DNA of 9,320 nucleotides. Source: an uncultured Bilophila sp. (GTDB taxonomy: Bacteria > Desulfobacterota > Desulfovibrionia > Desulfovibrionales > Desulfovibrionaceae). The DNA lies in contig CAJUHZ010000066.1 of assembly GCA_910585945.1 (NCBI GenBank), forward strand, positions 1 through 9,320, given 5' to 3'. Within the stretch, counting starts at the first letter, position 1, and the number at the start of each line of letters is the position of its first letter. Positions 5,550 through 9,320 of this stretch are shown here, piece by piece. The position numbers and the translations under genes are program-made. The notes below the pieces were generated by a model. The model worked only from the letters and a program-made list of their open reading frames with translations, did no database searches and was not told where the DNA came from.

Positions 5550-8500
5550 ATGAACGTCAAAACGTTTGAACAGGTGCTGGACGAAGTACGGGGCAAGCCG
5601 ATTCTTGTCGCCAACCGGGGCATTCCGGCGCGCCGCATCTGCCGCGCCATCCGCGAACGCTTCGCGGCCGTGCCCGTCATGACCGCGACGGATATCGACA
5701 AGACCGCGCCGGCCGCTTCCGCCGCGCAGGAACTTCTTTTGCTCGGCCCCGATCCTCGGGCTTATCTCGATCTCGATCTGGTCATTTCCAAGGCGCGGCA
5801 GCGCGGGATCATCGCCATCCACCCCGGCTGGGGTTTCGCTTCGGAAGACGAACGCTTTCCCAGAAAATGCGAACAGGCCGGCATCGCCTTCATCGGCGCG
5901 GCCGAAGAACCGATGAAGCTGCTGGGCAACAAGGTGCGGGTGCGCGAGCTGGCCAAACGGCTCGGCATTCCCGTTGTTCCCGGCTCGGACGGAGCGGTGG
6001 ACGTGCCCGCGGCCCGGCGGGCGGCCCGGGAGATCGGCCTGCCCATCATGCTCAAGGCCGAAGGCGGCGGGGGCGGGCGCGGGATCTTCCTGGTGCGCGA
6101 GCCGGCCGAACTGGAAGACGCCTTTTTCAAGGCGTCCACCATGGCGCAGGCGTCGTTCGGCAATCCGCGCCTGTATGTGGAAAAATTCCTCGAACACGTC
6201 CGGCACATCGAAATTCAGGTCATTGCGGACAAGCACGGCAACGTCTTCGCCTTTGACGAGCGGGATTGCTCCATCCAGCGCAACCACCAGAAGCTTGTGG
6301 AAATCACGCCCTCGCCCTGGCCGGGCATCACCCCGGATTTGCGCGCCCGCCTCAAGGAATACGCGCGGATGCTGGTGCGCGAAGTGGGGTATTATTCCCT
6401 GGCGACAGTCGAATTTCTGGTCACGCCGGAAGGCGAACCCTTCCTCATCGAGGTCAACACGCGCCTCCAGGTGGAGCACGGCATCACCGAATGCCGCTAC
6501 GGCGTGGACCTTGTGGAAGAGCAGATCGCCGTGGCCTTCGGCGCGGAACTCCGCCTGAAGGAAGGGGAAACCGTGCCCTCCCATGTCGCCATGCAGGTGC
6601 GCATCAACTGCGAGGACCCGCAGAACGACTTTGCCCCCAATTCCGGTCTGGTGACCCGCTACGTCTCGCCCGGCGGGCCGGGCGTGCGCATCGACTCCAA
6701 CCTGTCCGCCGGCTACGACTTCCCGCCCAACTACGACTCGGCAGGCTCCCTGCTCATCGCCTACGGCAACGACTGGCAAAAAGTGCTCGGGATCATGGCC
6801 CGCGCCCTCACGGAATACACCGTGGGCGGTCTGAAGACGACGATCCCCTTCTTCCGCCAGATCCTCCGCCACCCGCGCTTCCAGGCCGGGGACTTCACCA
6901 CGGGCTTTGTCGCTTCCGCGCCCGAACTCATGGTGTACACGGATCTCGCGCCGGAAAGCGAACGTCTGGCCCGGCTGGTGGCCGAAATTTCCGCCAAGGG
7001 GCACAACCCGCATGTGCAGCTCGGTGAATACCGCTCCAAGGACACGCCGCGCCTGCCCCGTCACGCCGTCGTCCTGCCGCCGCTGCCGGCCCAAACGCGA
7101 CGGGCGGCCTCGCCCTACCCGCACGGCGACCGTCTCGCCCTGCTTGACTATGTGCGCGACGCCAGGGGCGTCCACTTTACGGACACCACCACCCGCGACG
7201 CCACCCAGTCCAACAGCGGCAACCGCTTCCGCCTGGCCGAAGACGAACTTGTCGGCCCCTACCTGGACGAGTGCGGCTTCTTTTCTCTCGAAAACGGCGG
7301 CGGCGCGCATTTTCATGTCGCCATGCTGGCGAACATGACCTACCCCTTCTCCGAGGCGCGGGCCTGGAACACCTTCGCCCCGAAAACGCTCAAGCAGATC
7401 CTCGTCCGCTCCACCAACGTGCTCGGCTACAGCCCGCAGCCGCGCGGCCTCATGCGGCTTACGGGCGAAATGATCTGCGACAATTACCATATTATCCGCT
7501 GTTTCGACTTCCTCAATCATGTGGAAAACATGCGCCCCCTGGCCGAAGTGGTCATGAGCCGCCGGGATGTGGTCTTCGAGCCTGCCGTGTCCCTTTCCTG
7601 GGCGCGGGGCTTCACCGTCGATCACTACCTTGAAGTCGTCGCCGCCATGATCCGCCTGTGCGGCGAGGTGGGCGGCCTTGGGGAACGCGAGACGGAAAAC
7701 CAGATCATCCTCGGGCTGAAAGACATGGCCGGCGTCTGCCCGCCGCGCTTCATCAGCGCGCTGGTTCAGGCCCTGCACAAGCGCTGGCCCGCCCTTGTGC
7801 TGCACTACCACCGCCATGCCACGGACGGGCTGTTCGTGCCTGCGGTGGGCGCGGCCGCCGCGGCCGGCGCGCACATCGTGGACGTGAACCTGGGCGCGAG
7901 CGCCAGAGCCTACGGCCAGGGCGACGCGCTGGCCACGGCCACCTATATCGAGGAAGAACTCGGCCTGCCCGTGCACCTCAACCGCGACGTGGCGCGCACG
8001 GCCAATTATGTGCTCAAGCAGGTCATCCCCTACTACGACCGCTACTGCGCGCCCTACTTCCAGGGCACAGACAACGACGTGACCCGCCACGCCATGCCGG
8101 GCGGGGCCACCTCCTCCTCGCAGGAAGGCGCGCTCAAGCAGGGCTACATTCACCTGCTCCCGTACATGCTCAAGTTTCTGGAAGGCACTCGCCAGATCGT
8201 GCGCTACCATGACGTGACGCCCGGTTCGCAGATCACCTGGAACACCGCCTTTCTGGCTGTGACCGGCGCGTACAGGCGCGGGGGCGAGGAAGAGGTGCGC
8301 TTCCTCCTCGGCGTGCTGGATCGCGTCACCGAAGCGCCCGAGGACAGGCTGAGCGAAGGGACCCGAAAAGCCCGCCTCGCCCTGTATCAGGACTGCAACG
8401 ACGCCTTCCGCAACCTCCTGCTCGGCAAATTCGGCAAACTGCCCCTCGGTTTTCCGCCGGACTGGGTGTACGAAAGCGCCTTTGGCGCGACATGGCGCGA

Positions 8501-9254
8501 CGCCGTGCGCGATCGATCGGAAGCCTCTCCGCTGGAAAGTCTGAGCGAGCCGGATCTTGACGCCGAACGCGCGGCCTTCCGCGATATCATCAAGCGGGAG
8601 CCGACAGACGAGGAATTCGTCATGTACCTGAATCACCCGGGCGACGCGGTCAAAACCGTCCGCTTCCGGGCCGAATACGGCGATCCCAACAGAATCCCCC
8701 TGCCCGTCTGGTTCGAGGGGCTGAAAGTCGGTGAGGAAATGAGCTTTGTCGACTCCGCCGGCAAGCCTCACCTCTTCCAGTTGATCAGCCTCTCGCAGCC
8801 CAATGACAACGGTCAGGTCATCGTGCGCTATGTGCTTGACTCGGAAATCATGAGCCACCTTGTCCGGGTTTCGCCGCCCAAGGCCGCGGGCGCGGGCGAT
8901 CTGCCCCTGGCCGATCCGGCCGATCCGTATCAGATAGGCTCCCCGAGCAACGGGGATCTCTGGGTCATGTATGTGCACCCCGGCGATATCGTGAAAAAGG
9001 GCGAGGAACTCTTCAACGTGTCGATCATGAAGCAGGAAAAGGCCGTGCTCTCGCCCTGCGACGGCATCGTCAAGCGCGTACTCAAGACCGCCGATTACAA
9101 GGAAACCCGGCAGATGGTCTCCGTGCGGGAAGGCGAACTCATCGTCGAACTCGGCCCCACCCCCCGCTGCTGCACCAACGAAGCCTGCGGCCGGCCCCTG
9201 CCCGTGGACGATCCCGTCTTCTGCCCCTATTGCGGCGAACGCCTCAGCCGCTGA
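5550..9254 (+). CDS. pyc: pyruvate carboxylase, single-chain
   Basis: This 1234-aa biotin enzyme should carboxylate pyruvate to oxaloacetate using ATP and bicarbonate, an anaplerotic step. Domains in order: biotin carboxylase (about 15-460), with the ATP glycine loop EGGGGGRG (171-178), ERDCSIQRNHQK (237-248) and EVNTRLQVEH (301-310); carboxyltransferase (about 540-830), with TRDATQS (548-554), the metal-site lysine K724 in LKDMAG, and histidines H754 and H756; then DVTPGS with T890. The spacings K724-H754 and K724-T890 agree with those of the known carboxylated Lys, metal His and catalytic Thr. A tetramerisation-type region leads to the biotin carrier domain (about 1135-1202), with K1161 in IMKQEK as the predicted biotin site. 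The last 28 residues add a CxxxxC...CxxC zinc-ribbon-like tail (C1208, C1213, C1225, C1228), not usual for the family. The usual length is about 1150 aa. ATG 5550 has only a weak CAGG upstream. birA ends 41 bases before, suggesting a ligase-client operon. A related 2-oxoacid carboxylase is a less likely alternative. Confidence 0.9.
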   Translation: MNVKTFEQVLDEVRGKPILVANRGIPARRICRAIRERFAAVPVMTATDIDKTAPAASAAQELLLLGPDPRAYLDLDLVISKARQRGIIAIHPGWGFASEDERFPRKCEQAGIAFIGAAEEPMKLLGNKVRVRELAKRLGIPVVPGSDGAVDVPAARRAAREIGLPIMLKAEGGGGGRGIFLVREPAELEDAFFKASTMAQASFGNPRLYVEKFLEHVRHIEIQVIADKHGNVFAFDERDCSIQRNHQKLVEITPSPWPGITPDLRARLKEYARMLVREVGYYSLATVEFLVTPEGEPFLIEVNTRLQVEHGITECRYGVDLVEEQIAVAFGAELRLKEGETVPSHVAMQVRINCEDPQNDFAPNSGLVTRYVSPGGPGVRIDSNLSAGYDFPPNYDSAGSLLIAYGNDWQKVLGIMARALTEYTVGGLKTTIPFFRQILRHPRFQAGDFTTGFVASAPELMVYTDLAPESERLARLVAEISAKGHNPHVQLGEYRSKDTPRLPRHAVVLPPLPAQTRRAASPYPHGDRLALLDYVRDARGVHFTDTTTRDATQSNSGNRFRLAEDELVGPYLDECGFFSLENGGGAHFHVAMLANMTYPFSEARAWNTFAPKTLKQILVRSTNVLGYSPQPRGLMRLTGEMICDNYHIIRCFDFLNHVENMRPLAEVVMSRRDVVFEPAVSLSWARGFTVDHYLEVVAAMIRLCGEVGGLGERETENQIILGLKDMAGVCPPRFISALVQALHKRWPALVLHYHRHATDGLFVPAVGAAAAAGAHIVDVNLGASARAYGQGDALATATYIEEELGLPVHLNRDVARTANYVLKQVIPYYDRYCAPYFQGTDNDVTRHAMPGGATSSSQEGALKQGYIHLLPYMLKFLEGTRQIVRYHDVTPGSQITWNTAFLAVTGAYRRGGEEEVRFLLGVLDRVTEAPEDRLSEGTRKARLALYQDCNDAFRNLLLGKFGKLPLGFPPDWVYESAFGATWRDAVRDRSEASPLESLSEPDLDAERAAFRDIIKREPTDEEFVMYLNHPGDAVKTVRFRAEYGDPNRIPLPVWFEGLKVGEEMSFVDSAGKPHLFQLISLSQPNDNGQVIVRYVLDSEIMSHLVRVSPPKAAGAGDLPLADPADPYQIGSPSNGDLWVMYVHPGDIVKKGEELFNVSIMKQEKAVLSPCDGIVKRVLKTADYKETRQMVSVREGELIVELGPTPRCCTNEACGRPLPVDDPVFCPYCGERLSR

Positions 9255-9295
9255 CGCTCCGGCGACAGCGAGACAGCTTGAAAAGGGGCTGCCAT

Positions 9296-9312
9296 GTGGG
9301 GCGCTGCCCCAC
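9296..9312. other. GC-rich hairpin after pyc, near the window edge
   Basis: GTGGGGC at 9296-9302 pairs with GCCCCAC at 9306-9312 around a GCT loop. It lies 41 bases after the pyc stop. The bases that follow in the window are C-rich with no T-run, so it is not a standard terminator as far as can be seen. It looks like part of a GC-rich intergenic repeat, cut by the window end. Confidence 0.4.
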
Positions 9313-9320
9313 ACCCCGCC

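Noticed and set aside
5286..9314. 1342-codon open frame on the minus strand opposite birA and pyc
   Set aside because: It is antisense to a well-recognised carboxylase, has no recognisable domain and a His/Gly/Val/Asp-rich composition typical of the complementary frame of GC-rich genes.
9294..9320. Possible gene start (ATG 9294 after AAAAGGGG)
   Set aside because: The frame is only nine codons long before the window ends and lies on a GC-rich hairpin that looks like an intergenic repeat.

Overview
The window is a GC-rich bacterial chromosome segment holding ordinary metabolic genes in three blocks. The neighbouring biotin ligase and single-chain pyruvate carboxylase, the base composition and the style of the intergenic DNA suggest a Desulfovibrio/Bilophila-like sulfate- or sulfite-reducing deltaproteobacterium. 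That placement is inferred from family knowledge, not proven by the sequence.

Block 1 (about 1-2036, plus strand) starts with what may be the last codons of an upstream gene. It continues with a candidate promoter region and two clear genes: hbd (3-hydroxybutyryl-CoA dehydrogenase, 280 aa) and a crotonase-family enoyl-CoA hydratase (crt, 254 aa). The two enzymes catalyse consecutive steps between acetoacetyl-CoA and crotonyl-CoA, and all the key catalytic residues I could place are present. The block ends in two consecutive terminator-like hairpins. A pair of mutually exclusive stems lies directly in front of the hbd ribosome binding site.

Block 2 (2115-2825, minus strand) is a single-gene unit. 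It encodes an unrecognised one-pass membrane protein with a short coiled coil and a long low-complexity tail built partly on small DNA repeats. It is convergent with crt and divergent from the next gene.

Block 3 (2973-9254, plus strand) has a radical SAM protein of unknown substrate (436 aa), a biotin-protein ligase (birA, about 360 aa) and a pyruvate carboxylase (pyc, 1234 aa). BirA would attach biotin to Lys1161 of the carboxylase, and the carboxylase would then make oxaloacetate from pyruvate and bicarbonate. The job of the radical SAM protein is not revealed, and it may not share a transcript with birA.

No mobile element, CRISPR array, rRNA or tRNA was seen, and I found no clearly new multi-gene system. 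The points most worth a second look are the start of birA (an 11-codon ORF with a good ribosome binding site, a T6 tract and a GTGA overlap), a roughly 38-residue Cys-containing insertion in the BirA catalytic domain, a C-terminal zinc-ribbon-like tail on the carboxylase, the structured hbd leader, and the repeat-rich membrane protein.
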